A stretch of DNA of 64,000 nt, taken from Petaurus breviceps papuanus. Lineage: Eukaryota > Chordata > Mammalia > Diprotodontia > Petauridae. A model generated the notes under the pieces. The model saw only the letters and a list, made by a program, of their open reading frames with translations. It made no database searches and was not told the DNA's origin. Positions 47,852-59,181 of this stretch are shown one piece after another (position 1 is the first letter of the stretch; each line of letters opens with the position of its first letter). The stretch is from assembly GCA_028583685.1 (NCBI GenBank), contig JAMXIF010000058.1, positions 10,941,437 through 11,005,436 on the forward strand, written 5' to 3'. Position numbers and translations under genes: made by a program.

Positions 47852-49654
47852 GCCTTTACCCTTGGATTTCCTCTCTTACCGTTAGCCTTTGGCCCACAGG
47901 GTCTTGGCACTCATTTTTCCAGCCCTTGGTTTCACTATCTCCTTAACATGTATCACTGCCTGCCCAAGCTCTCCCTTCCCATCCCCTATTCCTAGGGCAG
48001 CCGTGGGCCTCTTGATGTAACATTCACCTTAATGCTACTAAATCCCCTTGACTTATTACAAGAGGGATCAAGGAAAAGTTGGTCCCTTCTCTCCACTGTC
48101 CAGGGATATCAAGATCACTCCCCTGGTGTTGGAAAACCTCTTTCCTGCCCAGGCTGTGACTCTTGTTCTAGATTTCAAGAGCGCGGCCTCTAGTAGTCAG
48201 CCTCCAGCCTCTTACTGTGGCCTAAATGAACAAAGATAACTTCTCTTCTCTCTCTGGTACTGTAACCAGAAGTTCTTTTACTCCTTGTAGTTAGTTCATT
48301 CTGGATTTATCCTTCTCGTGCCCTGGCGATCTTCTCTCCCCCTGGATCAGAAAGGAGAGAGACTGGGGAACAGCTGGTAGTGATGATCCTGTGCTTCTCC
48401 CCCAGCCTGGGATCATCCCAGGACATGATGCCTTTTCCATCCAGTGGGCTGTTAGAGAAGGTTGGGCATGGCAGGCCCCAGGAACATATAAGATAAAGAA
48501 GGAAAGAGTATTGGGGGCCCAGTGGAGCGGGGGCAGCAGTAGGGTAGGCAGAGGAGTGAGGCAAAGGGAAAAAAGAAAGATTCGGTAAGAGGAACTACAC
48601 AGGGGTGTTGGGTGGCAGCATCGATTCACTTAGACCATCATTAATGATCTGACTGAGTCAACAAGTAGTCCACCTGATCCAGAGATTATACTAAATTAGT
48701 AAATTCTCCAAGTGCCCCAGAGACATAGGAGCATTGTTGGCAGTGATTCTGCAAGCAGGCATTCCTGGGTAAATTCAGACTGGAGAGGAGTGTGGAGAAG
48801 CTCTCCGATAGATAAAATGTTAGGCCCCAAGAGGCTGGCAGACAGCCTTAGCCTTAGCAGGCCAGGGGAGCTGGAAGTTCCCACAGTCTGGGTGCCTCTA
48901 GTTCCAGTTATGGGGGGTGGCTTCTGCTCTCTTGCACTGGTGAGATGGTGAAAGGAAAGTCAAAGCTGCTTGGGGCAGCAGCAGATAGTCAGGACAGAGC
49001 TGTAATGTGAGAAGCTGTTCCAGCTCTCTTTTGCTTGTCAGCCCAATTTGGGAGAAGGGGTTGTTTCTTTTATATTGACCGAGTCTATGTGAATTTGGTG
49101 GGCAGAGCTAATGGGAATGTAAGCATGTGTGGAGGTGTCCTGAGTATAAGGATGCTGGATGTGAGGAGTGTAATACGGTGTGGTGGTAATGGGAACAGGT
49201 ATAAGAGTTAATAGACTGGAAGTTAATACATGAGGAGGTAATTAATTGGATGGCAGGACAGAGGAAGAAATAGCAGGACTTTAAAATGTTCTGCTTTTTT
49301 CTCCCAAGTTATTATTTCCTTCCTCACATAATCACAGGCAGTGCTAACACCCAATCCATTACTCTTATACACACTTATCTCAGGAAACGAGGAGAGAAAT
49401 CTTTGCAAAATTCTGTTTCATAGGATGGAAGATTTGTCACCACAACAATCACACCTGCAGCTTTAGTCAACATCCCCTGGACCTAGCAAGCCTACTTTCT
49501 TTATGTGAAGCATGTGGTAGAGCACAGCCCTGGTGCCACTGTCAGAATCCTGGGCAAGAATGTCCTCTCTGACCTAGGGTGGCATTTCACACTCTTCACC
49601 TGCACTCTGTTTCCATTTCTAAGCATGGGCAGGAGGCTGGTTCTGGCTGTCATA

Positions 49655-49815
49655 AAGTCTTAGATGGAAGGGGCATTAGAGATCTTACAGTTTACCTCTA
49701 CTCCCCACCCTCCCCCATTTTTCAGATGAGGAAAGAGCCAGAGAATCTAAATGACTTCCTCAAGGTCATGCAGCTCTGTGCTGTCAGAGCCAGGACTCGT
49801 TACTACCAGGTCAAA
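49655..49815 (-). mobile_element. MIR3-like SINE
   Basis: 'aagtcttagatggaaggggc', 'ttttcagatgaggaaagagc' and 'cttcctcaaggtcatgcagc' in the same order as the copy at 23925. Confidence 0.6.
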
Positions 49816-49857
49816 GTGTTTCCACCTTGTTCCTGCCTCTCATCTCCCGGCAGGTGC

Positions 49858-49888
49858 AGTCCCTGTCCCTGTCCCTGTCCCCGTCCCC
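49858..49888. repeat. Short TCCCTG hexamer repeat
   Basis: About five consecutive TCCCTG/TCCCCG units. Confidence 0.8.
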
Positions 49889-50624
49889 ATAATGCCTTAC
49901 TGAGGCCTGCAGGCAGGACCTGGGCCCCTAGGGTACTTTTGAGTAGGTGTCTGTCTGTCCTAACATGAGGTCTTAGACCTTCTTCTAGGACCCAGCCCCT
50001 TCTGGCTGCTCAACTAGAAAGTCACCTCCCTTCTCAGGTCTGACAGGCCTCACCACTTGGATAATCTCCCAGCTGCAGGATTGGACTTGACATGCCATCA
50101 TATTGAATCAATGTCTGAGCCAACCCAGCCCTGACAGCTCGGTGGGAGGAAAAGGGAGGGAGGCGAGGAGAGGTTAGAAGGGGAACAGCCCAGCCAATGA
50201 CTAAGGTTAGAGCTCACTGTTTTAGAAATAATAGACAAAGGTTATTGAGAAGAGGGTTCCTTGACCCCCTCCACTGCCCAGGGCTACCTTGGTTAGTATT
50301 GTCCTAGGTGATGCTGAAGGCCTTGGGAGATAGACTGAAAGAGTCTTATCTAACTTAGTCACCTCAGAAGTAAATTCAGAGAAGTCCCTTCCCCTTGCCT
50401 AGGCCTCCTCTGTCCCCAAACAGACTTAGTGTCTATTGTCCATTTTCCTCAATTACTTTTACTAACCAGTTGGCAGGGAGGAATCTTTCACTGAATCATA
50501 GATTTAAAACTGGAATGGACCGAGGAGATTATTTAGTTCAATGTCTTATTTTATAGATGTGGAAATTGAGACCCAGAGAGGATAAGTGAATTGTTCAAAG
50601 TCATCCCAGTAATAAATGGCAGAG

Positions 50625-50796
50625 TAGGGGTGGCTAGGTGGTGCAGTGAATAGAGTTCTGGCCCTGGAGTCAGGAGGACCTGAGTTCAAATTTGGTCTCA
50701 GACACTTAACACAAAACTAGCCGTGTGAACTTGGACGAGTCACTTAACCCCAATCGCCCTCCCCTCCCCCCTCCAAAAAAGCAAAAAAATAATAAT
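50625..50796 (+). mobile_element. tRNA-derived marsupial SINE (type B) with TSD
   Basis: 'ggggtggctaggtggtgcag' head, 'ggagtcaggaggacctgagt' body, A-rich/AAT tail. It is flanked by 'aataaatggcagag' (50611-50624) and 'aataagtggcagag' (50797-50810), a 13/14 target duplication. Confidence 0.9.
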
Positions 50797-50819
50797 AATA
50801 AGTGGCAGAGCCAGGTAGT

Positions 50820-51240
50820 GGCAACAAGGTGGCACCATAGTGCATAGAGTATCAGGCCTGGAGTAAGGAAGAGCCGAGTTCAAATTTGACCTCAGATGCT
50901 CATTAGCTGTGTGACCCTGGGCAAGTCACTTAACCCTGTTTGCCTCAGTTTCCTCATCTATAAAATGAACTGGAGGGCGGCCAAGTAGCACAGCGAGTAA
51001 GAGCACTGGTTCCAGTGTCGGGATGACCTGGGGATCGAATCCAGGCTCAGACACTTAGCACCCACCCAGAAACACCTGGCCGTGTAACCTTGAGCAAGTT
51101 ACTTAACCCTGATTGCTTTAAAAAAAAAAAAATGAACTGGAGAAGGGAATGAAGAACCACTCCAGTATCTCTGTTCAGAAAACCCCAAATGAGGTCACAA
51201 AGAGTCAGACATAACTGAAACAACTAGACAACGACAGGAT
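50820..51240 (+). mobile_element. Marsupial CORE-SINE (MAR1-type), interrupted
   Basis: 'aggtggcaccatagtgcata' head and 'agctgtgtgaccctgggcaa' core, then, after the inner SINE, 'ccactccagtatctctgttc' and 'aaagagtcagacataactga'. This is the same family as the antisense copy at 30336. Confidence 0.85.
50976..51128 (+). mobile_element. tRNA-derived marsupial SINE (type A), nested, with TSD
   Basis: 'ggcggccaagtagcacagcg' head, 'gtgtcgggatgacctgggga' block and a pure A tail. The 14-bp duplication 'aaaatgaactggag' lies at 50962-50975 and 51129-51142. It is inserted in the CORE-SINE 50820-51240, so it is the youngest layer here. It belongs to the same subtype as the copy at 1262. Confidence 0.92.
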
Positions 51241-51616
51241 TTAAACCAAGAATCCTCTAACTCCAAATTCAGCCTTTTCCACTTCCAAGCTGCCTTAAAT
51301 CATCCTAGCAGTTCCCTAACCCAAGTTATCTAGAATGTGTAGCCCAGAAGACAGAGTAAAATGAAGTATTGTCGGGTGAGCTTCACCTCTCTGAGAGCCA
51401 GTAAGAGCTTTGGGCAGACAGAGAGGGAGGGAGGAGTGACCAAGCAGACAAGGTAAGGCGCCTAGAGAGAAGACAACATCTGGCTAGCTACTCCTTCTTC
51501 TCATCATGGTACTTTCTGAGTCTCCATCCTGTATCTGAAGTCCCCTGTGTAGAGCTGAGCTCCCTCCCCCTCTCTCACTCACTGCCCACACTTCCTTTTC
51601 CCTTTTCTGCCCATAG

Positions 51617-51758
51617 GTGTGGGCCCACTATGAGGAGCAGCCTGTGGAAGAGGTGTCCCCAGTGCTGGAAGAAAAAGAGCGCTCAGCCAGCTACAAGCCA
51701 GTATTTGTGACAGAGATAACTGATGACCTGCACTTCTATGTCCAGGACGTGGAGACTG
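51617..51758 (+). CDS. SND1: SND1 exon, linker and start of Tudor/SN5 module
   Basis: This exon is 142 nt (47 codons plus one base; phase 0 in, phase 1 out). It encodes [20 protein letters not shown], then a segment ending HFYVQDVET, about residues 657-703. The first half is the acidic linker after SN4. The second half ([20 protein letters not shown]) is the first strands of the fifth SN-like fold, into which the Tudor barrel is inserted. The Gly704 codon is split: one base here and two in the next exon. The acceptor is 'cccatag' and the donor 'gtgagt'. The difference from human that I recall is EEVSPV for EEVMPV in the linker. Confidence 0.97.
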
Positions 51759-52969
51759 GTGAGTGTGCTGGACCTGGACCTGCCTTTCTCCCCATGCTCC
51801 CCTTGCTAACAAGTTTCACTGAAAGGACAGAGAGCCTAAGTGCTGCCTTACTCCCTCCCCACCCCACCAAACACCTTTCTTCATCAGGTTCCCCAGGCCT
51901 GTCTCTTTTAGTCTATTAGTGCGGAGCCTGGAAGGGTCTTTCCTGAACCGGTGAAACTTAGAAACAATATGAAACAGTGAATATGGTGAATGGTTTCCCA
52001 GTGACAAGGCGCTTCTGCTTTCTTCTGAGACACCTTGGTTAGGCTGAGTAGAGAACAGATTGCCTCTGTATTCAAGAATCGTCACTCAAACGTAAGCGCT
52101 CCCTTCTTCCTCCCACCTCATGATTCCATTTTCTGAGGTCCACAGCTACCCAGGGAAGAGAGCCAAAAAGGGAAGATCCTTGCTTTGCCTGTACTGGGTG
52201 TTTTTCCTTTAGAGGTTAGCAGAGCCCAGAGTGGAGTGAGTAGCCAGTTACCATGGAAACAAGCAGAGCTGTGGGGGCAGTCATCCCATGGGCATTGCTA
52301 GCTCTCTGAAAGACCCTATCCTCTCTTCACGCCCCCTTACAGTTCCTCATTTCCTGGCCTCCTCTGCCCATGGAAACTCATGCTCTTGGAGAACTGAGAG
52401 GCATTAGAGAGATGACCATTAGAGGCTGTGCTAAGCCTCCCTGGTCTCCCTTTTTTTCAGCCTCTTTTGTATCTTTCTTCCCTGCCCTTTTCCCTTTCAT
52501 CTTGACCCTGCCTGGAGAAGTAGACTGATAAAGTGAAAAGGAGGAGGCCCTTGCACCATCCCCCAGGTGATGCTGGAGCCACGAGGAGCAGGGGCCTGAG
52601 AGGCTGCCAGCAGACTGGCCAGGCCCAGCTTTGTGTTGTCTCCTTCCACACTGGGCCTCAGCTCCAGACTGATGATGGCCTCGCCTCCTCCCCTCTAATG
52701 AGATTTCTCAGGCAGCTGCCTTTGGAGCAATGCTACTTTAACAGAAACCCGTCCTTCACTGGACTTCGGCTTGCTGTGTCTGAGAGGAGAGAAAAATGAC
52801 CGCGGCTATTGGAACAGGAGAAGAGGAGAATAAGCAGCTTTGGGCATTGGGAGAGCCTGGGGAGCTGGGAGTAGTGCTGTCCAAGGAGACACTGACACCA
52901 CCTCAAGGAAAGCTGTCTCCAGATGCTGGCATCCAGCCAGGAGATCAGGAACTGAAGAATTCTATGTAT

Positions 52970-53185
52970 ATGCAGCTTTGAGGTTTACAAAAGGCTTTCC
53001 TCACAGCAGCCCTGTGAGGGCAGTAATGAAAGAACTGGTATCCCCATTTTGGAGATCAGAAAACCAGCACTCTGAGGGTTTAAATGATCTGCCTGCAATT
53101 GCACAGCTAGTAAGTGTGGACAGAATTTGAACCCACGTTTCCTGCCTCCAAATCCGTGACTATCCACGGTGCCGTCATGCTTCTC
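52970..53185 (-). mobile_element. MIR SINE
   Basis: 'tttgaggtttacaaaaggct', 'agcagccctgtgagggcagt', 'cacagctagtaagtgtggac' and 'tttgaacccacgtttcctgc' in complete antisense MIR order. Confidence 0.8.
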
Positions 53186-53639
53186 TGCCTTCAGAGGCAG
53201 CAGGGAAAAATCTAACATACTACAATTGAAAAAAGAATAGTATTTTTTCTGTAACATGATCATAGAGTACTCAGTGGTTCGAGTAGAGTGGGAATGAGGA
53301 TTTGTATGTGAGAGTCAAAGTTCTAGATAGACAACGAGAACCAAACCTAGACCCAAGGCCAAAGCTTGCAAGAGTTGTCAGGCAAGCAGACTCCCATCAC
53401 CTCACCAGAGGGGAACTATTTTAATGAGACTTCCCAGGGCACAAGACAGAGCGGGGGCCACCTGACACTCAAGAACAGTTCCAGGCCACTGGGTACTTCT
53501 GCAGGTGTAAAGCAAAGAGGACCCCAGTAGCAAAGGCTGCTTTCTGTAGTTTCTCATTTTGACAGTAACAGCAGCTTGGATTCACATTATACAGCACTTG
53601 AGGATCTCTGGCTAGTGCCAGGAGTTGGAAGAGACTGAA

Positions 53640-53714
53640 GATGAATACCAGGAGCTCGCATTTCTGTAGTACTTTACAAAGCTACATACATACATACATA
53701 CATACATACATACA

Positions 53715-53745
<31 letters not shown>

Positions 53746-53890
53746 GTGTGTATACACATGCATATTCACTTATTTAATCTTCACAGCAGCGCACAAAGAC
53801 AGAGACTGCAAGTATTACTATCTTCAGTTTACAGGTGTGGAAACTGAGGCTTAGTGAGGTGAAGGGGTCTGCCCACAGTCAAACCACAGG
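53640..53890 (-). mobile_element. MIR SINE containing CATA expansion
   Basis: 'gcatttctgtagtactttac' is the start and 'aatcttcacagcagcgcaca' and 'ggtgtggaaactgaggctta' the end of an antisense MIR. A tetranucleotide run has expanded in the middle. Confidence 0.75.
53683..53744. repeat. CATA tetranucleotide microsatellite
   Basis: About 15 perfect CATA units followed by 'tgtgtgtatacacatg'. Likely length-variable. Confidence 0.95.
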
Positions 53891-53979
53891 CATCTCAACA
53901 CACCTGATAGTGTTCAGCCTTCCCTTGAACTCCAGGAAGGGGAACCCATCATTTTCAAGGCAGCCTTTCTGCTTTGGGG

Positions 53980-56500
53980 TAGCTTTGCTTATTAGGAGGA
54001 CTGTGCTTTGCAGCTTTTCCTCTTCCATGTGACAGCCCCTCACATGACTGAAGCCTTCTGTCATTGGCCCTCTGTCCCAAAATTTTTTCATCTTTAAGCT
54101 GAACATCCCTGGTTTCTTCAACCAGCTTTCATGAAGCATGATCTTGGGATTCTTCACCATTCTGGCTCCTCTTCTCTGAATGCGCTCCATCATATCAATT
54201 TCCTTCCAAAATTACAGTGCCTACTACTAAGTAAACATAATATTCCAGCTGAGGTCTGAAGTACAACAGGATGATAACCTCCCTGGGCCTGGACACTCTT
54301 CATTTAGCCAGTATTTATTGCATTCAGTTTTTGGAGGCCACATCACACTGTTGACTCATTGAGGTTCATTCCCATATCTTTTTCAGATGAACTTTTCTAT
54401 AACCACTACTTCTCATTTTGTACTTAAAAATTTGATTTTTTTTTCATCTAAGTATAACTATATTTATCCTTACTGAATTACATCGTCTTAGATTTGACCC
54501 AGTGTTCCCTGTCAAAATTGTTTTGAATGCTGACTATCTATCCTGGCTTTGTACCATCTGTGAATTTGATAAGTATGTTATCTTCTCTTTATCCCAGTTG
54601 TGATTGCTCTGGGTCTGGCCACCTGACTGTACTGTCTACTAACCCATATCTTTCGACTTTTTTATAAGATTAGTTTGAGAAACTGTTGGATGCTTTGCTA
54701 AATCTAGGTATACTTTCTTTGTAGTATTCCCTTTGTTTACCTGTCTAGTTTTCCATTCTAAAGAGGAACCTGTCTGGTATGACCAGACTAACTTGGTGAA
54801 TACACGTAGACTTTTCAAGCTCACCTCTTTCTTTTTCTTGATGCTCACAAACTATCCCCTTGGTAATATGTTCCAGAATTTTACCAGGAATCAAAGTCAT
54901 GCTCATTGGTAGACTTCATTTTCCTCGCTTTTCTAAAGATCGGGTTAATATTTGCCCTTCTTCAATACTCTGTTGTTTCTCCCGTTCTCCACAGTCTTTC
55001 AGAGATCAGTGACAGCAGCTTAGCAATTGCATCTGTTCATTCATTCTGTTCCCTAGGATATAGTTCCTCTGTACCTAGTAATTTGAACTTATCAAGGGCA
55101 CCTGGTTACTATCTTTCTGTTTACAGGTGGATTTTGAACCCAGGCCCTCTGACTCCAGAGTCAGTGCCCTACTTCCATTTTTAGTCTGTTCCTTTCAGTC
55201 CAAAGACCATTCTCCTTAACAAAGAAAAAAAGAGCAAAATAAAAGTCAAACAGTTTTGCCTTCTCTCCGTTGTTCATTATCATCATCCCTTCTGCCCCGG
55301 ACAGCAGCCCTGTTCCTCATTCGAGTATCTTCTCTCTAGTATGGCTTTTTTTTTTTAAATGAACAAATCCTTTTTCCTTTCCTGCCCAGCCCCAGATTGT
55401 TCTGAGCCTTAGCGCGCTGAACACTATTCTTACAGGATTGGGCTGTGCTTGGTTGTATTCATGCTCCATTACCTGCCCTTGCTTCCATCTTCGGTACAAG
55501 TCTGTTTATTATCCATCAGTTAACGTGCTCCTCCTGTTCCTCAAATGAAATGCTACCTCTCCTATCTCCATACCTCTGTACTAGCTGTCCCTCATGCCTA
55601 GAATACTTTACTTTTTAACCTGTACCTCCTAGAAGCCACAGCTTCCTTCAAGATAATCTGCAGGAAGCCATTCTAGATCTGCCCTAGATACCAAAGCCTC
55701 TAAGGTTACATCCCATCTACTCTGCATGTATCTTGTGTGCACATAGCTTTTTACATGTTGTCTCTCCCTCTAGAATGTCATCTCTTTGAGGGAAATTACT
55801 GTTCTTGCCCTTCTTTGTTTCCCTAGAACTTAGCATAATGTCTAGAATATAGTAAGCATTTAATAAATGCCTGCTGATGAATTGTCTCTCCACATCAGTC
55901 CCCGTTGACCTCTTCCTTTTCCTCATAATTAGAGTTGTTTCTCTGTAGGATTTTCGAATTGTGTTCTTGAAAGTTTTATATCCTTCCAAGACTTTCTTCC
56001 CCTGTAGAATTTTTATCCATGAGATCCTACCTGTCTTTATCCTTTGAAATCTGCTCTCCAAAAATCTAGGATGCATGTCAGAATGTGTCTTTTTCTTGGC
56101 CACACATTCTAAAATGAGATGGTCACTTCCCCCACAGTTCCTATCGTTTCCATCCCAGGAGCTGTTTCTTTCTCAGTGGTAAGAATCAGATCCAGATGAG
56201 CAGTTCCTCTACCTTTTGAAGGATAAAATCATCATTAGGACAATTCAGTAGATTTTTGGCTGCTCTACTTGAGGTAAAGTGAGAGTTCCAGTAGATATGC
56301 ACATAACAAATCTCTGACCATTGCTGTTTCATTCCTCTGTGTCAGGCTCATGATCTATTTTCTAAACAAATCATGTCTGTTTCTTCTTTCTTTCCAGGTG
56401 ATATATAGTACATTCTAATGAGAATGCTGTTTCTGTTTCTGTTTCCATTGTTTTCTATCATGCCCTCGACCATGCTTTCCCCTTCTGGTTTCTGTCTTTC
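53980..56500 (-). mobile_element. CR1/L3 LINE copy, long, interrupted
   Basis: On the + strand the text follows the reverse complement of CR1-type LINEs: 'taagctgaacatccctggtt', 'gctcctcttctctgaatgcg', 'accatctgtgaatttgataa', 'gctttgctaaatctaggtat' and 'gttccagaattttaccagga', then 'cttctccacag'-like blocks and 'cagatccagatgagcagttc'. An L2 3' end (55510-55890) splits it. It is a fragmented and inactive LINE. The part beyond 55890 is less certain. Confidence 0.7.
55510..55890 (+). mobile_element. L2 3' region
   Basis: 'ccttcaagataatctgcagg', 'ttttacatgttgtctctccc', 'gtcatctctttgagggaaat' and 'agtaagcatttaataaatgc'. Sense L2 tail inserted in the CR1/L3 copy. Confidence 0.75.
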
Positions 56501-56529
56501 TTTACATGAGCTTTTCTTGAGCTGTTTAA

Positions 56530-56790
56530 TGGCACATTGCATAGAGCACTGGACCTGGAGCTAGGAAGACCCGAATGCACATCCATTCCTAGATGCTTGC
56601 TAACTGTGTGACCCTAAGCAAGTCACTTAACCTCTGCTGACCTCAGTCTCCCCATCTGAAAGTGGGGATAATAATAACACCTCCTCCCAGAGTTGTTGTG
56701 AGATTAAATAAGTATTTGTAAATTACTTAATACAGTGCCTAACACATAGTAGGTGTTATAGAAACGTTAACTGTTATATTATCTTATCGG
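56530..56790 (+). mobile_element. MIR SINE, nearly complete
   Basis: 'agagcactggacctggagct', 'gctaactgtgtgaccctaag', 'ctcagtctccccatctgaaa', 'agagttgttgtgagattaaa' and 'gtgcctaacacatagtaggt'. The whole sense MIR order is present. Confidence 0.85.
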
Positions 56791-57567
56791 TATATTCTCA
56801 GCTCTAGGGTCAAGTACCTCTCAGGTCCCAGAGTCTCCTGAGCTTCTGCATCTTTGCAAGATAGACTTCAGTGCTTTGGGGAATGTTACCTTGTGTATTA
56901 TCGTACATGAGTCCAGATCTGTGATGCTGAGACCTTAGTCACTATTTCTTGTAGCACAGTCTGGAGCTACTCTATCAGGACAGGAACCCCATGGCTAGTA
57001 AAGACTGAGCTGCAGAGACAGGAGAAAAAAGGGGAAAGGGAGAGAAATTATGAGGAAAACCTCAGACTAAATTTCCAGAATAACTGAAGAGAATAAGCAA
57101 ATTAAGAGGTAACAGCAAGAGCTTTGAAACTTTATGCTCCTATTTCCCGCTCCCCAAGACAAGTTCTGCTCCTTAGGGTGACTTGAATAGTCCTTTCTCT
57201 CTCCCATCCACCACCAGCTGTTAAAACTCACTTTTAGGAGAATAACTGATAAACTGATCGTGCTAAGTTGTAATTGATTGTAATTGAGCTGGAAAAAAAA
57301 AAGCTTTGATTTTAATATTTCAGACAGCAAAAAGCCATATGAGTGAGGCTTTGAGTAGAGAGGAAGATGGTTTTCCTGGGTCCCTAAAATGTCGTTAGGT
57401 AAATTCAGCCCTGGTGGTGAATGATGTATTTCTGTAAGGGGCGTTGGGGATTGTAAAGTGTTCACTGATGTGTGAGAAGAAGAGTCAGCTACCCTCCAAT
57501 CCAGGCCATTGGGAATACAAGAAGAATAGCTATTTTAGTGACGAGAGAGAGTATATACTCAGGCGTG

Positions 57568-57606
57568 CGCACACACACACACTCACACTCACAGTCACAG
57601 TCACAT
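57568..57606. repeat. CA-rich microsatellite
   Basis: (CA)n followed by CACT and CAGT hexamer-type repeats. Confidence 0.85.
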
Positions 57607-58681
57607 TGATAGTTCAATCCTCTGATCTCACCCAAAGGAAAGCTATTCTCCTGAAGTGCCTGGAGGGTAATGGGAGAAAGTGATCTGCCAAAGGAGAGTT
57701 AGATCTGGGCAGACTGCCCTGAAAGAAGGAAGATGAAAGGGGGAGAGGGAGAAGCCAGCAGATTTGCTACTGAATCAGTGCAGGCTTCATAAAAGAGTGG
57801 CAGGTAGGCAGTATTAGACAGCAATGCTGAGGAGAGATCCCAGGATGTGCCTACATGGGCCAATCCCCCAAGGCATATGGGAGTCAGAGAAAGGAAAAAC
57901 CAGGAAGGATAGGAGCCACTTACCCCAGAATTAAGAGGAATTCAAGCTTCACAGCAAGGGGAAGAAATGATAATATTTCAGTGATGTAAAAGACCATCTA
58001 ATCCATTCGTTCTGTTACAGGTGAGGCAGCTAGGGGTTATAGATGAGGTCTAGAGGTTAGCTCTGTGTCCAGGGTCCTAGCACTGTAATTTCTGGAGTGG
58101 GGGAAAAGAAAGCAACCTAACAATAGCCTTGGAGTTCATATGGACCTCAGAGTGGATAGAAATGTTCAGGAGCCAAGGGACATTGAGTTCAACAACTAGA
58201 TCACGCGCAGTTGAATAAATGAGGATCTGGGCTTGCTATACCAAGGTTTTATCACCTTTTTCTTGGTCTCTGACTCTGCTTTTAAGGCCAAATCCCTGTT
58301 GCTTGATCATTGCTTTGCTGGGGATTTTCTCTGGTCTGCTGTCTCCACCTTTGCCTTTCATCTCACCATGTAGATTGTAGGATGGTCTAATGGGTAACCA
58401 TACTTGTTTCTTTGCCTAGAAACAGACAGCCATCTGTATGACCTAGGCCAGGTGTATTCCTGCAGTAGAGATGCTGGGGGATGAGAAGAGAGTGAACAAA
58501 ATGATGAGTTGATATGTCCAGAGAAGACTGACTTTGGATCAGTGTTTTTAGTTAAGCCCACTTTTTCTAGAAAAATCCCACCTTCAGAACCTTGATCAGG
58601 AGTTGGAAGAATATACATCAGTTCCGTAGGGTACAAGATCTTCAGGCATCCTCCTTACCTGCTTATTCAGCTAGGGCCTAG

Positions 58682-58870
58682 TCATAGAAGCACAGACTTA
58701 GAACTAGAGGGAACCCCAGAGAACATTGAGTTCAAGCCCCCAGTTTTGTAGATGAGCTGCCTAGAGAGGGCATGTGATTTACTGAAAGTCACTCAGGTAA
58801 AGTCAGAGCTGGAACTTGGACCTAGGCCCCTGACTCCAAATCCTAGCAGCACTTGGTCTACTATGACATA
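58682..58870 (-). mobile_element. MIR3-like SINE with CR1/L3-type tail
   Basis: 'catagaagcacagacttaga', 'agggaaccccagagaacatt' and 'ctgactccaaatcctagcag' in order, 190 bp before the next SND1 exon. Confidence 0.65.
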
Positions 58871-59057
58871 GCCCCTTCCTCTGTGGCCTGATTTAAGCCT
58901 CTGATATCTAAGACACAGAGTGTGTCTTTACCACTTCCCATCTTAGGAATTGGAGAGCGTGTTGAGAAGTGGAGGGGGGAGGGAAAACTTTATTCACATG
59001 ATGATGGTTCAGGAATGGAAAAGGTTTCTGCTTTCCTCCCCTACCATCCCCCCACAG

Positions 59058-59181
59058 GTACACAACTAGAAAAGTTGATGGAGAGCATGAGGAATGATAT
59101 CGCCAGCCACCCACCCATAGAGGGATCCTATTCCCCTCGACGAGGAGAATTCTGCATTGCCAAGTTTGTGGATGGAGAATG
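59058..59181 (+). CDS. SND1: SND1 exon, SN5 helix and start of Tudor barrel
   Basis: This exon is 124 nt (phase 1 in, phase 2 out). It encodes [36 protein letters not shown] and VDGE, completing Gly704 at its start and beginning Trp745 at its end. It covers about residues 705-745. The long helix of the SN5 part comes first, then the first Tudor strands. The phenylalanine of AKFVDGEW corresponds to Phe740, one wall of the methyl-arginine-binding aromatic cage. The acceptor is 'ccccacag' and the donor 'gtaagt'. The changes from human that I recall are conservative: MESM/MENM, PPIEG/PPVEG and SYSPRR/SYAPRR. Confidence 0.97.

Larger units (their letters stand above)
50490..51300 (-). mobile_element. 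MIR3-like SINE split by later SINEs
   Basis: The left part, 'ctgaatcatagatttaaaac' to 'aataaatggcagag', and the right part, 'ggatttaaaccaagaatcct' and 'caaattcagccttttccact', form one old antisense element. Two younger SINEs lie in it, one of them itself carrying a third. Confidence 0.7.
42825..51616 (+). other. SND1: SND1 intron, 8792 bp
   Basis: The donor is 'gtaagt' and the acceptor 'cccatag'. The intron contains MIR-type copies near 42.96 and 47.3 kb, a reverse SINE at 47.58 kb and the nested SINE tower at 50.5-51.3 kb. Most of 43.1-47.3 kb and 47.9-49.6 kb is low-copy, with AT-rich homeobox-type motifs at 44.0-44.2 and 45.0-45.2 kb. No additional exon or RNA gene was recognised apart from a possible U6 fragment. 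Confidence 0.9.
51759..59057 (+). other. SND1: SND1 intron, 7299 bp
   Basis: The donor is 'gtgagt' and the acceptor 'ccccacag'. The first 1.2 kb is low-copy. Then come MIR-type copies (52.97 and 53.64 kb), a CATA tetranucleotide run, a long antisense CR1/L3 copy (54.0-56.5 kb) interrupted by an L2 3' end, a MIR and, at 58.7 kb, a MIR3-like copy. From about 56.8 to 58.6 kb I see only a short CA-rich run (57568-57606) and otherwise unassigned sequence. Confidence 0.9.

Noticed and set aside
53683-53744. Regularly spaced repeats that might suggest a CRISPR array
   Set aside because: It is a perfect tetranucleotide microsatellite without spacers, in a vertebrate genome.
55717-56103. 128-codon lysine-rich frame on the reverse strand
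   Set aside because: It overlaps the L2 tail and the CR1/L3 copy. No known protein similarity, and the composition reflects AT-rich repeat sequence.
57067-57465. 132-codon frame on the reverse strand
   Set aside because: No recognisable domain and no exon context; intronic.
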